A stretch of DNA of 64,000 nucleotides from Poa pratensis (Eukaryota; Streptophyta; Magnoliopsida; Poales; Poaceae): contig CAMZMU010000111.1 of the NCBI GenBank assembly GCA_947311845.1, forward strand, positions 28,951,480-29,015,479, written 5' to 3'. The translations under genes and the position numbers were made by a program. Within the stretch, counting starts at the first letter, position 1. The number at the start of each line of letters is the position of its first letter. Positions 45,826 through 58,647 of the stretch are shown here, piece after piece. The notes below the pieces were generated by a model. The model was not told the origin of the DNA, did not search any database, and saw only the letters and a list, made by a program, of their open reading frames with translations.

Positions 45826-46755
45826 ATGAATTGAATTGGTATTCAGTTTACTGATGTGACAACACCATGCAAGACCCTTCTCGATGTCGCCTACACGAAC
45901 GACTGCGCTAGGGTCCCGGGTCTTCTTGCCGATTTGAAGCGATGGCATGACGAGGATGAACACAAGTTCCTTGGCCTTGATCTCGAATACACGGCCAATG
46001 GACGAGATGTTGCCGTCATCCAACTTGCTCACAAGAACCATGTCATGGTCTTCCAATGGTCAAGGTAACACGAACTTCTTGTAGGATAGGAAAATTGCAT
46101 AGGGTACGTGTGGCCATTTGAATCCTATTGGAAAGAGAACTTTTGATTCATAGGATAGCAAAATTTCATAGGATAGCAACGTGTGGCCATTTGAATCCTA
46201 TTGGAAAGATAGCTAGCTTCTTTTGATTCATATAGGATAGCAAAATTGTATAGGATAGCAACGTATATACGTGTGGCCATTTGAATCCATTTTTTCATAT
46301 AGGAGAGAGCTTCTTTTGATTCATATAGGATAGCAAACTGTTGCAGCGATGTTTAACATTTGTTCCATTTGTTTCATTTTTGTTGTTGCAGTAGTGTCAA
46401 GCACTGTCCAGAACTCATGGATTTCCTTGTGAACAGCGGCATACATTTTTGTAGCGTTGATATAACGAATGACAAGATCAAGATGATGAGAACCTGGGGT
46501 ATTGAGATACCAGCTGTCTGCCACATTGATCTCCAGGACTTGATCCACTATCGGTATCCCGAGAAGACTGGGATGGCTGATATGGCAGCCGTCTTGATCG
46601 ACCCGAAGTACGCTGGTATGAAGAAAGAATTCCCCAGTAAGCAGCACAAGTTGTGGGAGAAGAATTGTCTTGACAGGATCAACCTTGATTATGCAGCAAT
46701 AGATGCATACGTTTCATTCGAGTTGTACCGCAAGTATTCTTCGGAGTACGAGTAG
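45826..46755 (+). pseudogene. Exonuclease-like gene of CACTA B with early stop
   Basis: Same two-exon layout as in CACTA A (45826-46064 and 46392-46755). The third codon is TGA (45832-45834) where CACTA A has CGA, a C-to-T change at a CpG and so typical of decay of methylated DNA. The rest is open and differs at few residues; motif I (Asp-x-Glu) and motif III (Tyr-x3-Asp) are kept. The next in-frame methionines lie far downstream, beyond motif I, so a normal product is unlikely. Confidence 0.82.
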
Positions 46756-46793
46756 ATGGGTGTCTGTGTCTCTAGTAGTATGTGCATAAACAT

Positions 46794-47345
46794 GTGAATT
46801 TTAATTTCTGCCGGAAATGAATTTGAATTTCCTTTTTATTCAACTTGGATGGAGCCAATTTGAATTTTCTTTTTATTCAACATTGCAAATGAAGTTACAC
46901 CGAATTAAGTAATAGTCCTATATATACATGATGGAAAATATGATATGACACCGAATTGAAATTGAAAGTGAATTGGAACTGAATTAAATATGACACCGAA
47001 TTGAAAATGAATTGAAATTGAAAATGAATTAATAATTATTATTACTTAATCGTAAATCTTACTTAATCCATATTAAATTGAAAATGAATTGAAAATGTGA
47101 ATTAATATGATACCTAATTGAAATTGAAAATGAATTAATATGACACCGAATTGAAATTGAAAATTAATTAATATGACACTGAATTGAAAATGAATTAATA
47201 ATTATTATTACTTAATCGTAAATCTTAAATCTTACTTAATATGATACCGAATTGAAAATGAAATGAATTAATATGACACCATATTGAATTGAAAATGAAT
47301 TGAAAATGAAATAATATGAGACCAAATTGAAAAATGAATTGAAAC
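46794..47345. repeat. A/T-rich degenerate tandem repeat of CACTA B
   Basis: Same array as 28240-28800 in CACTA A, repeats of a GAATTGAAAATGAATTAATATG-like unit, almost unchanged between the copies. Confidence 0.78.
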
Positions 47346-47359
47346 AGGAAGAAAGGATC

Positions 47360-47466
47360 TGTAGTCCCGGCTTGAGATACAAACCGGGACTAAAGGGCTG
47401 TGGCCACCTTTAGTCCCGGTTTGTGGTTCAAACCGGGACTAATGGTCTGGGCCTATATATATGGCA
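47360..47466 (+). promoter_or_regulatory. TAGTCCCGG hairpin block and TATA box before the CACTA B transposase
   Basis: Same as 28806-28912 in CACTA A: two TAGTCCCGG/CCGGGACTA inverted units and then CCTATATATATGG. Here the loop of the second unit has an extra G. Confidence 0.6.
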
Positions 47467-47734
47467 GCCCCCTCCGCCCCCTCTCCTGTTTTTTTTCGTG
47501 GAGGAGGTGGAGTAGGTTTGGTGCTAGGCTTTTTTTTCTTCATATGCAGTAGAGGTGTTCGGTGAAATGCATGTTAGAGCGATGCCACTTGATTTCACGC
47601 AAGACAGACATGATATGAGGTGCCCGAGCCACACTTAAGCTTCCTCCTCTTTGTTTCCAAGTGTCCTAAAAGGTTAGCAACTATTTTCTTGTTTAGACCG
47701 CGCGGTAGTAATTTTAGCATCGTGATTGCGTTTG

Positions 47735-49167
47735 ATGTATAGTTCTATGATGCAGATGAGCCATCCATGGATGTACGGTGACCGACGCTCTGCCGATTAC
47801 AGAGAAGGCGTGCGTTCTTTTCGCCTTGCGGCCGAGGCGAACAAGCATGGGGTTGGCTTTATGTTTTGTCCATGTGGTGAATGTCTGAATGTTAAGGATC
47901 ACAGCAACTCAAGAATCATTCAGAGCCACCTGCTTCGGTCCGGTTTCATGCCCGGCTATAATGTTTGGACCAAGCACGGAGAAAGAGGGGTTATGATGGA
48001 AGACGGCGATGAAGAAGAGAACGATGATGACAACTACCGATCCATGTTCCCTGAATACGCTGATACCGAAATGGAAGGCAATGACGAAGAAGAAGAAGAG
48101 GGTGAAGAACGGGCACCAGATGAGCCCGCTGATGATCTTGGTCGGGTCATTTCTGATGCAAGGCGAGGCTGCGACACAGAAAAGGAGAGGTTGCAGTTCG
48201 AGCAGATGTTACAGGACCACAACAAATTGTTGTACCCAACTTGTGAAGATGGCCAGAAGAAGCTGGGTAGCACACTGGAATTGCTGAAGTGGAAGGCAGA
48301 GGCCGGTGTGACTGACTCGGCATTTGAAAAGTTGCTGGTACTAATGAAGAAGATGCTTCCAAGAAAGAACGAATTGCCCGCCAGCACGTACGAAGCAAAA
48401 AAGCTTGTCTGCCCTCTAGGATTAGACGTGCAGAAGATACATGCATGCCCTAATGACTGCATCCTCTACCGCGGTGAGAAGTACGAGAATTTGGATAAAT
48501 GCCCGGTATGCACTGCATCGCGGTATAAGATCAGAAAAGATGACCCTAGTGATGTTGAGGGCGAGCCACCCAGGAAGAAGGTTCCTGCCAAGGTGATGTG
48601 GTATGCTCCTATAGTACCACGGTTGAAACGTTTGTTCAGAAACAAAGAGCATGCCAAGTTGTTCCGATGGCACATGGAAGACCGTAAGAAAGACGGGATG
48701 TTGAGGCACCCCGCTGATGGTCGGCAGTGGAGAAAAATCGAGAGAGAGTTCCCGGACTTTGCAGGTGACGCAAGGAACTTATGGTTTGGTCTAAGTACAG
48801 ATGGCATGAATCCTTTTGGGGAGCAGAGCTGCAGTCACAGCACCTGGCCCGTGACTCTATGTATCTACAACCTTCCTCCTTGGTTGTGCATGAAGCGGAA
48901 GTTCATTATGATGCCAGTGCTCATCCAAGGCCCGAAGCAACCCGGCAACGACATTGATGTGTACCTAAGGCCATTAGTTGATGAACTTTTGCAGTTGTGG
49001 GTCGAACCAGGTGTACGTGTTTGGGATGAGCACAAACAGGAGGAATTTGACCTACGAGCGTTGTTGTTCGTAACCATCAATGATTGGCCTGCTCTTAGTA
49101 ACATTTCAGGACAGACGAACAAAGGATACAAAGCATGCACGCACTGTTTAGATGAGACTGAAAGTAT
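47735..49167 (+). pseudogene. TNP2-type transposase of CACTA B, N-terminal part, cut by E2
   Basis: Open from ATG 47735 (an in-frame stop lies just upstream) to the E2 insertion, about 478 codons without a break. It keeps the G missing in CACTA A near 29320. Transposase-associated domain, acidic linker and the first part of the transposase_21 domain with CPNDC and KCPVC are present; the catalytic remainder and DUF4218 are lost from this frame because the LTR begins at 49168 and adds a few foreign residues and a stop. Confidence 0.88.
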
Positions 49168-50768
49168 TGATACGTCTCCAACGTATCTATAATTTCTTAC
49201 GTTCCATGCTAGTTTTATGACAATACCTACATGTTTTATTCACACTTTATAATGTTTTTATGCATTTTCTGGAACTAACCTATTAACAAGATGCCGAAGC
49301 GCCAGTTCCTGTTTTCTGCTGTTTTTGTTTTCAGAAAAGTACTTCTGCAAATATTCTCGGAATCGGACGAAACAAAAGCCCAATATCTTATTTTCCCCGG
49401 AGTGTTCCAGAAGTCCGAAGAGGAGTCGAGGACGGGCAGCAGGGGGGCCACACCATAGCCCGGCGCGGCGGGCCCCTCTGCCGCGCCGCCACGTGGTGTG
49501 GTGGCCCCCCTCGGCCACCGACGCTGCCCCTTCGCCTATTTATCCCTTCGTCCCCGAAAACCCTAGCACCGAGAGCCAATTTTCCAGAACAGATACAGAG
49601 ACGCCGCCGCCGTCGACCCTAACTCGGGGGGTTCAGAAGTTTTCCTCCGGCACCCTGCCGGAGAGGGGAATCATCACCGGAGGGCTCTACATCACCATGC
49701 CCGCCTCCGGACTGATGCGTGAGTAGTTCATCTTTGGACTACGGGTCCATAGCAGTAGCTAGATGGTTGTCTTCTCCACTTGTACTTCCATGTTTAGATC
49801 TTGTGAGCTGCCTATCATGATCAAGATCATCTTTATGTAATGCTACATGTTGTGTTTGCTGGGATCCGATGAATATTGAATACTATGTCAAGTTGATTAT
49901 AGATCTATCTTATATGTGTTGTTTATGATCTTGCATGCTCTCCGTTGCTAGTAGAGGCTCTGGCCAAGTTGATACTTGTAACTCCAAGAGGGGGTATTTA
50001 TGCTAGATAGTGGGTTCATGCCTCCATTGAATCTGGGACAGTGACAGAAAGTTCTAAGGTTGTGGATGTGCTGTTGCCACTAGGGATAACCTAATGATGC
50101 TTTGTCTAAGGATATTTGTATTGTTTACATTACGCACGGTACTTAATGCAATTGTCTGTTGCTTGCAACTTAATACTGGAAGGGGTGCGGATGCTAACCC
50201 GAAGGTGGACTTTTTAGGCATAGATGCATGCTGGATGGCGGTCTATGTATTTTGTCGTAATGCCCTAAGTAAATCTCATAGTAGTCATCATGATATGTAT
50301 GTGCATTGTTATGCTTTCTCTATTTGTCAATTGCCCAGCTGTAATTTGTTTACCCAGCATGTTATTTATCTTATTGGAGAGACACCACTAGTGAACTGTG
50401 GACCCCGGTCCATTCTTTTACATCTGAAATACAACCTACTGCAATCATTGTTCTCTTTCATTCTCTGCAAACAAACATCATTTTCCACACCATACGTTTA
50501 ACTCTTTGTTTTCAGCAAGCCGGTGAGATTGACAACCTCACCGTTAAGTTGGGGCAAAGTGATTTGATTGTGTTGTGCAGGTTCCACGTTGGCACCGGAG
50601 TCCCTGGTGTTGCGCCGCACCACATTCCTGCACCAACAACCTTCGTAGCTTCGAGATTTCCTACTGGTTCGATTAAACCTTGGTTTCTTACTGAGGGAAA
50701 ACTTGCTGCTGTGCTCATCATACCTTCCTCTTGGGGTTCCCAACTGACGTGTGACTTTACGCGCATCA
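49168..50768 (+). repeat. E2 5' LTR
   Basis: 1,601 bp, TGATACGTC...GCGCATCA. Close to the solo LTR 1967-3567 in its GC-rich part (GGGGCCACACCATAGCCC) and slightly different there from the E1 LTRs. Confidence 0.95.
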
Positions 50769-50779
50769 AGCACATTTTC

Positions 50780-50796
50780 TGGCGCCGTTGCCGGGG
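50780..50796 (+). other. E2 primer-binding site, tRNA-Asp type
   Basis: TGGCGCCGTTGCCGGGG, complementary to the 3' end of plant tRNA-Asp, 11 bases after the LTR as in E1. Confidence 0.88.
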
Positions 50797-51030
50797 ATTT
50801 CTAGTTGCTGCTGCAAGGGGAGTCTCTCACACCCAATCTCTTTACTTTGTTTATTGTCTTGCTTTATTTTATTTTCTGTCTTGTTTGCTATATATCAAAA
50901 ACACAAAAAAATTAGTTACTTGTTTGCTTTATTTATTTCGGTTTCTTTATATCAAAAACACAAAAAAATTAGTTACTTGTTTTATTTTGTTTAATTCGGT
51001 TTTGCCTTGTTTATTTTTATTATTGCTAAA

Positions 51031-52125
51031 ATGAGTACTCCTGAGAACACTAAGTTGTGTGACTTTACCAGCACCAATAATAATGATTTCATATGCACTC
51101 CTATTGCTCCACCTGCTTCTACAGCAGAGTTTTATGAAATTAAACCTGCTTTACTAAATCTTGTTATGAGAGAGCAATTTTCTGGTGTTAGTACTGATGA
51201 TGCTGCTGCCCATCTTAATAATTTTGTTGAATTTTGTGAAATGCAAAAGTATAAGGATATAGATGGGGATATTATAAAACTGAAATTGTTTCCTTTCTCC
51301 TTGAGAGGAAGAGCTAAAGATTGGTTGCTATCTTTGCCTAAAAATAGTATTAGCTCATGGACTAAATGTAAAGATGCTTTCATTGGAAAATATTATCCTC
51401 CTGCTAAAATTATATCTTTGAGAAGTAGCATTATGAATTTTAAGCAATTGGATAATGAACATGTTGCCCAAGCATGGGAGAGAATGAAATCTTTGGTAAA
51501 GAATTGCCCTACCCATGGACTGACTACTTGGATGATCATCCAAACCTTTTATGCAGGATTAAATTTTTCTTCAAGGAACCTATTGGATTCAGCTGCTGGA
51601 GGTACTTTTATGTCCATCACTTTGGGTGCAGCAACAAAGCTTCTTGATGATATGATGATCAACTACTCCGAATGGCATACTGAAAGGACTCCACAAGGTA
51701 AGAAGGTAAATTCTGTTGAAGAAACCTCTTCCTTGAGTGATAAGATTGATGTTATTATGTCTATGCTTGTTAATGGTAAATCTCATGTTGATCCTAATAA
51801 TGTTCCTTTGGCTTCTTTGGTTGCTCAAGAAGAGCATGTTGATGTGAACTTCATTAAAAATAATAATTTCAACAACAATGCTTATAGGAATAATTTTGGT
51901 AACAACAACTATAGGCCATATCCTTCTAATAGTGGTGGTTATGGTAATTCTTATGGTAGAACTGTTTTGCCTAGTGAGGAAAAGATGCTTGAAATTGAAA
52001 GAACCACTAAGAGCTTTATGCAATCCCAATATGAGCAAAATCAATTGTTTACCAAAACTATGAATGAGCAATCTGCCATGTTGAAAAATATAGGGAATCA
52101 ACTTGAGAATTTGAATATGGAAATT
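51031..52125 (+). pseudogene. E2 gag, 5' part, interrupted by a CACTA element
   Basis: ATG 51031, 365 codons open to the insertion. The first 310 or so residues match E1 gag closely (gag domain, Asn-rich linker). After GNSYG the sequence differs from E1: an acidic/Gln-rich coiled coil (EEKMLEIERTTKSFMQSQ). The frame would continue in phase at 55283/62009 if the inserted CACTA and one ATT were removed, so the gag was intact when the CACTA element arrived. Confidence 0.85.
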
Positions 52126-52567
52126 CACTAGTAGGAAAACCCTTATAGGTAGGTTGCTATCTGTGGCACACCCTTAATTGGTGCGCCACAGAAATACCTT
52201 TCTGTGGCGCACCTGGCCATGTGCGCCACAGAAATGTGACTTTCTGTGGCGCACCTGGCCATGTGCGCCACAGAAATGTGACTTTCTGTGGCGCACATGG
52301 CCAGGTGCGCCACAGAAAGGTATCTGGGGGGCGGGTTAAAATTTGAAAAAAAAAATTCTGTGGCGCACCTGGCACGTGCGCCACAGAAAGTTGACATTCT
52401 TTTTGAAATCCCACCCCCCCCCCCCCCGTGGATCGCCTTTTTTGTCTTGCAGGAAGTAAAAGAAAATGATAAAAATTTCAATAAATAAAATCCTTTGACA
52501 TGTAGTTACGTATGAGTGTCTAGTAGGTATAGAAATTTTGAAATATGAATTTTGACCTTTTCCGCAA
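52126..52567 (-). mobile_element. Small CACTA element, fragment with one terminus
   Basis: Starts CACTAGTAGGAAAACCC after ATT. Subterminal TTCTGTGGCGCACC-type palindromes run to about 52390, then a C run near 52418 and a segment matching the complement of 21410-21545. It stops abruptly at 52567 where retrotransposon 3'UTR sequence follows. Its other terminus is at 55279, 58647 and 62005. Confidence 0.85.
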
Positions 52568-54201
52568 CAGCTGAAAGCCTCAGCACTTATATGTTTATGT
52601 TTATGGCGAAAGCTGAAAGCCGCAGCATTTACTTATTGATCATTTGGTTGGAAACAGAAAATGCTTCATGTGGTAGTTGGTATATTGTTTTGAATAATTT
52701 GATGCTTGGCAATTGTTTTGAGCTCTCAAGTAGATCATGTTTAAGCTCTTGCATCATGTAGTTTAAGCCTATTAGTGGAGAACTACCGTAGAGCTTGTTG
52801 AAAATTGGTTTGCATGATTGGTCTCTCTAAGGTCTAGATATTTTCTGGTAAAAGTGTTTGAGCAACAAGGATGACAGTATAGAGTCTTATAATGCTTGCA
52901 ATACGTTCTTATGTAAGTGTTGCTGTCCGGTTTATACTTGTGTTTGCTTCAAACAACCTTGCTAGCCAAAGCCTTGTACTGAGAGGGAATGCTTCTCGTG
53001 CATCCAAAACCTTGAGCCAAAACCCATGCCATTTGTGTCCACCATAACTACCTATTATGTGGTATTTTTCTGCCATTCCAAGTAAATACTTCATGTGCTA
53101 CCTTTAAACAATTCAAAAGCTACTATCTCTTATTTGTGTCAATGTTTTATAGCTCATGAGGAAGTATGTGGTGTTTTTATCTTTCAATCTTGTCATTTAC
53201 TCCGGACAGACTTTCACCAATGGACTAGTGGCATATACATCCGCTTATCCAATAATTTTGCAAAAAGAGCTGACAACGGGGTGCCCAGCCCCAATTAATC
53301 AACTTTCATTAATAATTCTCTTCACATGTTTTGCCCTGATTTATCAGTAAGCAACTTAATTTTGAAATAGACACTCCTCCATGGTATGTGAAATGTTGGA
53401 AGGCACCCGAGGATTCGGTTAGCCATGGCTTGTGAAAGCAAAAGGTTGGGAGGAGTGTCATCTATAAATATCACTAAAATACATGTGTAAACAAAAGAGA
53501 AGAGGGATGATCTACCTTGCTGGTAGAGATAACGTCCTTCATGGGAGCCGCTCTTGAAAGTCTGGTTGACAAGGGGGTTAGAGTGCCCACTACCATTCGT
53601 TGACAACAACAAACACCTCTCAAAACTTTATTTTTATGCTCTCTATATGATTTCAAAAACTTGAAAAGCTCTAGCACATGATTTAATCCCTGCTTCCCTC
53701 TGCGAAGGGCCTATCTTTTACTTTATGTTGAGTCAGTTTACCTATTTCTTTCTATCTTAGAAGCAAACACTTGTGTCAACTGTGTGCATTGATTCTTACA
53801 TGCTTGCTTATTGCACTTATTATATTACTTTGTGTTGACAATTATCCATGAGATATGCATGTTGAAAGTTGAAAGCAATTGCTGAAACTTAAATCCTCCT
53901 TTGTGTTGCTTCAAAACCTTTTATTTAGAATCTATTGCTTTATGAGTTAACTCTTATGCAAGACTTTTTGATACTTGTCTTGAAAGTACTATTCATGAAA
54001 AGTTTTGCTATATGATTCAGTTGTTTAGTCATTATCTATTTTGTTAGCAAACTATAGATCATTGCTTTGGATCACTTCATTCATCTCATATGCTTTACAA
54101 TAGTGTTGATCGAGATTATGTTGGTAGCATGTCACTTCAGAAATTATTCTTTTTATCGTTTACCTACTCGAGGGCGAGTAGGAACTAAGCTTGGGGATGC
54201 T
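52568..54201 (+). repeat. E2 array unit 1: 3'UTR part
   Basis: Corresponds to the E1 3'UTR from about 13540 to 15135. It starts inside a 40-bp local duplication (GCGAAAGCTG...CTTATATGTTTATG) that is complete in units 2 and 3 and absent in E1. Ends in the purine-rich tract. No gene. Confidence 0.85.
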
Positions 54202-54423
54202 TGATACGTCTCCAACGTATCTATAATTTCTTACGTTCCATGCTAGTTTTATGACAATACCTACATGTTTTATTCACACTTTATAATGTTTTTATGCATT
54301 TTCTGGAACTAACCTATTAACAAGATGCCGAAGCGCCAGTTCCTGTTTTCTGCTGTTTTTGTTTTCAGAAAAGTACTTCTGCAAATATTCTCGGAATCGG
54401 ACGAAACAAAAGCCCAATATCTT
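54202..54423 (+). repeat. E2 array unit 1: first 222 bp of an LTR
   Basis: LTR sequence from TGATACGTC to CAATATCTT, then a sharp switch to small-CACTA sequence (GGGGTTTACCC). Units 2 and 3 switch at exactly the same base. Confidence 0.92.
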
Positions 54424-55279
54424 GGGGTTTACCCGGTCAGCAATTCACAGATTCCTCAAATTCCAAAAGAAAAAAAAAGTTATTTCAAAAAGAAGATTTT
54501 TCGCAGCAAAATCAAAAAAATTCAAAAAATTCAAAAAAATTAAAAAATTAAAAAATTCCAAAAAAGACACAGAAATGTAAAACAAAGAAGATTGTTGACT
54601 TTTCTTGACTTTTTTTATTTTTTTGGGATTTTTTAGATTTTTTGGATTTTTTGAAAAAATTTAAGTTTTTTGATTTTTTTTTGGATATTTTGAAACTTTT
54701 GAATCTCCTTTTGAAAGTTTAGAAGTTTTTGAAAAAACTGAAATTTAAAAACACACGTTTATAACATATACATAACATATACACATACAAGACTTAAAAG
54801 GATACATATGATATATATATCAATAAGAACTTGAGTAGCACAAGGGTAGGTGAAGTGGGTGGAACTTAGAAGTTAAGCGTGCTAGGGTTGGAGCACTTGG
54901 AGGATGGGTGACCTAGCGGGAAGGTATCAGTTCAAAATATTCAAAAAATCTGAAAAAATTCCAATAATTAGGATTTTCATATTATTTCATATTCTAATTT
55001 TTTTGATTTTTTTTTGAAACTTTTTTTTGCAGTTTTTGAATTTTTTGAATTTTTTGAGAATTCTGTGGCGCACCTGGCTAGTGCGCCACAGAAATCCACA
55101 TTTCTGTGGCGCACCGAGCCTGGTGCGCCACAGAAAGTGTGTTTCTGTGGCGCATCTGCCTGGTGCGCCACAGAAAAAAAAATTTAGTGGCGAGGATTCT
55201 GTGGCGCACCCAGCTTTTCTGGGGGTGCGCCACAGAATGTCAATTTGGTGCGCCACTGATAAGGGTTTTCCTAGTAGTG
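54424..55279 (-). mobile_element. E2 array unit 1: right part of the small CACTA element
   Basis: 856 bp in the same orientation as 52126-52567, ending in CCTAGTAGTG with subterminal GGCGCACC/GGTGCGCC palindromes and flanked by ATT, the target duplication of the original insertion into gag. Contains the 5S-like segment. Confidence 0.88.
54834..54924 (+). ncRNA. 5S-rRNA-like segment, copy in array unit 1
   Basis: AAGTTAAGCGTGC (54870-54882) and GGATGGGTGACC (54902-54913) with 19 bases between, the same spacing as in plant 5S rRNA. GCGGGAAGG follows in the place of the 5S CTGGGAAG. The outer parts are diverged. Confidence 0.75.
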
Positions 55280-57569
55280 ATTTCTGGTTTGCAAACTAAG
55301 CTTACAAATGCTGAAAACCGAATTTCATACATGTCTGAGTCACAAGCTTCTTTAATTAATTACGGACTGTTCTGTTTCTGACAGATTCTGCCTTTTATTT
55401 CGCATTGCCTCTTTTACTGTGTTTGAGTGGATTTCTTTGCTCCATTAAATTTCAGTAGCCTTGGGTAATGTCCAGAAGTGTTGGGAATGATTGTGTCCTT
55501 GCTGAACATGTGAATTTTTGATATGCACTAACCCTCTAATGAGATTACTTTGAGTTTGGTGTGAAGGAAGTTTTCAAGGATCAAGAGAGGAGGATGATAT
55601 AATATGATCAAGAAGAGTGAAAAGTCAAAGCTTGGGGATGCCCCCGTGGTTCATCCCCACATATTTCAAGAAGACTCAAGCGTCTAAGCTTGGGGATGCC
55701 CAAGGCATCCCCTTCTTCATCAACAACTTATCAGGTCACCTCTAGTGAAACTATATTTTAATTCCGTCACATCTTATGTGCTTTACTTGGAGCGTCCGTG
55801 TGCTTTTATTTTTGTTTTGTTATTTTAGTTTTCTGAATAAAATCGGATCCCAGCTTGCTTGTGTTGGAGAGAGACACGCTCCGCTTTTTCATGTGAACAC
55901 TTGTTCTTCGTTTTACTTTTTAGTATTCATGGCGAAAGCTGTAAGCCTCGGCACTTATATGTTTATGTTTATGGCGAAAGCTGAAAGCCGCAGCATTTAC
56001 TTATTGATCATTTGGTTGGAAACAGAAAATGCTTCATGTGGTAGTTGGTATATTGTTTTGAATAATTTGATGCTTGGCAATTGTTTTGAGCTCTCAAGTA
56101 GATCATGTTTAAGCTCTTGCATCATGTAGTTTAAGCCTATTAGTGGAGAACTACCGTAGAGCTTGTTGAAAATTGGTTTGCATGATTGGTCTCTCTAAGG
56201 TCTAGATATTTTCTGGTAAAAGTGTTTGAGCAACAAGGATGACAGTATAGAGTCTTATAATGCTTGCAATACGTTCTTATGTAAGTGTTGCTGTCCGGTT
56301 TATACTTGTGTTTGCTTCAAACAACCTTGCTAGCCAAAGCCTTGTACTGAGAGGGAATGCTTCTCGTGCATCCAAAACCTTGAGCCAAAACCCATGCCAT
56401 TTGTGTCCACCATAACTACCTATTATGTGGTATTTTTCTGCCATTCCAAGTAAATACTTCATGTGCTACCTTTAAACAATTCAAAAGCTACTATCTCTTA
56501 TTTGTGTCAATGTTTTATAGCTCATGAGGAAGTATGTGGTGTTTTTATCTTTCAATCTTGTCATTTACTCCGGACAGACTTTCACCAATGGACTAGTGGC
56601 ATATACATCCGCTTATCCAATAATTTTGCAAAAAGAGCTGACAACGGGGTGCCCAGCCCCAATTAATCAACTTTCATTAATAATTCTCTTCACATGTTTT
56701 GCCCTGATTTATCAGTAAGCAACTTAATTTTGAAATAGACACTCCTCCATGGTATGTGAAATGTTGGAAGGCACCCGAGGATTCGGTTAGCCATGGCTTG
56801 TGAAAGCAAAAGGTTGGGAGGAGTGTCATCTATAAATATCACTAAAATACATGTGTAAACAAAAGAGAAGAGGGATGATCTACCTTGCTGGTAGAGATAA
56901 CGTCCTTCATGGGAGCCGCTCTTGAAAGTCTGGTTGACAAGGGGGTTAGAGTGCCCACTACCATTCGTTGACAACAACAAACACCTCTCAAAACTTTATT
57001 TTTATGCTCTCTATATGATTTCAAAAACTTGAAAAGCTCTAGCACATGATTTAATCCCTGCTTCCCTCTGCGAAGGGCCTATCTTTTACTTTATGTTGAG
57101 TCAGTTTACCTATTTCTTTCTATCTTAGAAGCAAACACTTGTGTCAACTGTGTGCATTGATTCTTACATGCTTGCTTATTGCACTTATTATATTACTTTG
57201 TGTTGACAATTATCCATGAGATATGCATGTTGAAAGTTGAAAGCAATTGCTGAAACTTAAATCCTCCTTTGTGTTGCTTCAAAACCTTTTATTTAGAATC
57301 TATTGCTTTATGAGTTAACTCTTATGCAAGACTTTTTGATACTTGTCTTGAAAGTACTATTCATGAAAAGTTTTGCTATATGATTCAGTTGTTTAGTCAT
57401 TATCTATTTTGTTAGCAAACTATAGATCATTGCTTTGGATCACTTCATTCATCTCATATGCTTTACAATAGTGTTGATCGAGATTATGTTGGTAGCATGT
57501 CACTTCAGAAATTATTCTTTTTATCGTTTACCTACTCGAGGGCGAGTAGGAACTAAGCTTGGGGATGCT
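55280..57569 (+). repeat. E2 array unit 2: 83 bp of gag joined to 3'UTR
   Basis: 55280-55362 is the gag piece next to the CACTA insertion; at TTAATTAATTA it jumps to the 3'UTR (equivalent to E1 12968 on), then runs to the purine tract. Only a short TTA is shared at the join. No gene. Confidence 0.88.
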
Positions 57570-57791
57570 TGATACGTCTCCAACGTATCTATAATTTCTT
57601 ACGTTCCATGCTAGTTTTATGACAATACCTACATGTTTTATTCACACTTTATAATGTTTTTATGCATTTTCTGGAACTAACCTATTAACAAGATGCCGAA
57701 GCGCCAGTTCCTGTTTTCTGCTGTTTTTGTTTTCAGAAAAGTACTTCTGCAAATATTCTCGGAATCGGACGAAACAAAAGCCCAATATCTT
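57570..57791 (+). repeat. E2 array unit 2: first 222 bp of an LTR
   Basis: Same limits as 54202-54423, exactly 3,368 bp downstream. Confidence 0.92.
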
Positions 57792-58647
57792 GGGGTTTAC
57801 CCGGTCAGCAATTCACAGATTCCTCAAATTCCAAAAGAAAAAAAAGTTATTTCAAAAAGAAGATTTTTCGCAGCAAAATCAAAAAAATTCAAAAAATTCA
57901 AAAAAATTAAAAAATTAAAAAATTCCAAAAAAGACACAGAAATGTAAAACAAAGAAGATTGTTGACTTTTCTTGACTTTTTTTTATTTTTTTGGGATTTT
58001 TTAGATTTTTTGGATTTTTTGAAAAAATTTAAGTTTTTTAATTTTTTTTTGGATATTTTGAAACTTTTGAATCTCCTTTTGAAAGTTTAGAAGTTTTTGA
58101 AAAAACTGAAATTTAAAAACACACGTTTATAACATATACATAACATATACACATACAAGACTTAAAAGGATACATATGATATATATATCAATAAGAACTT
58201 GAGTAGCACAAGGGTAGGTGAAGTGGGTGGAACTTAGAAGTTAAGCGTGCTAGGGTTGGAGCACTTGGAGGATGGGTGACCTAGCGGGAAGGTATCAGTT
58301 CAAAATATTCAAAAAATCTGAAAAAATTCCAATAATTAGGATTTTCATATTATTTCATATTCTAATTTTTTTGATTTTTTTTTGAAACTTTTTTTTGCAG
58401 TTTTTGAATTTTTTGAATTTTTTGAGAATTCTGTGGCGCACCTGGCTAGTGCGCCACAGAAATCCACATTTCTGTGGCGCACCGAGCCTGGTGCGCCACA
58501 GAAAGTGTGTTTCTGTGGCGCATCTGCCTGGTGCGCCACAGAAAAAAAAATTTAGTGGCGAGGATTCTGTGGCGCACCCAGCTTTTCTGGGGGTGCGCCA
58601 CAGAATGTCAATTTGGTGCGCCACTGATAAGGGTTTTCCTAGTAGTG
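57792..58647 (-). mobile_element. E2 array unit 2: right part of the small CACTA element
   Basis: Near-identical to 54424-55279; ends CCTAGTAGTG followed by ATT. Confidence 0.88.
58201..58292 (+). ncRNA. 5S-rRNA-like segment, copy in array unit 2
   Basis: AAGTTAAGCGTGC at 58238-58250 and GGATGGGTGACC at 58270-58281, 19 bases apart. Same as in unit 1. Confidence 0.75.

Larger units (their letters stand above)
45450..49167 (+). mobile_element. CACTA B: second copy of the CACTA A family, interrupted
   Basis: Starts CACTAGTAGAAAACTGACC after TGT and follows CACTA A base for base with few differences over 3.7 kb (A 26896-30615). It is cut inside the transposase by E2, so the right part lies beyond the window if it exists. 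Because the 3' end is not visible, no target duplication can be checked. Confidence 0.9.
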
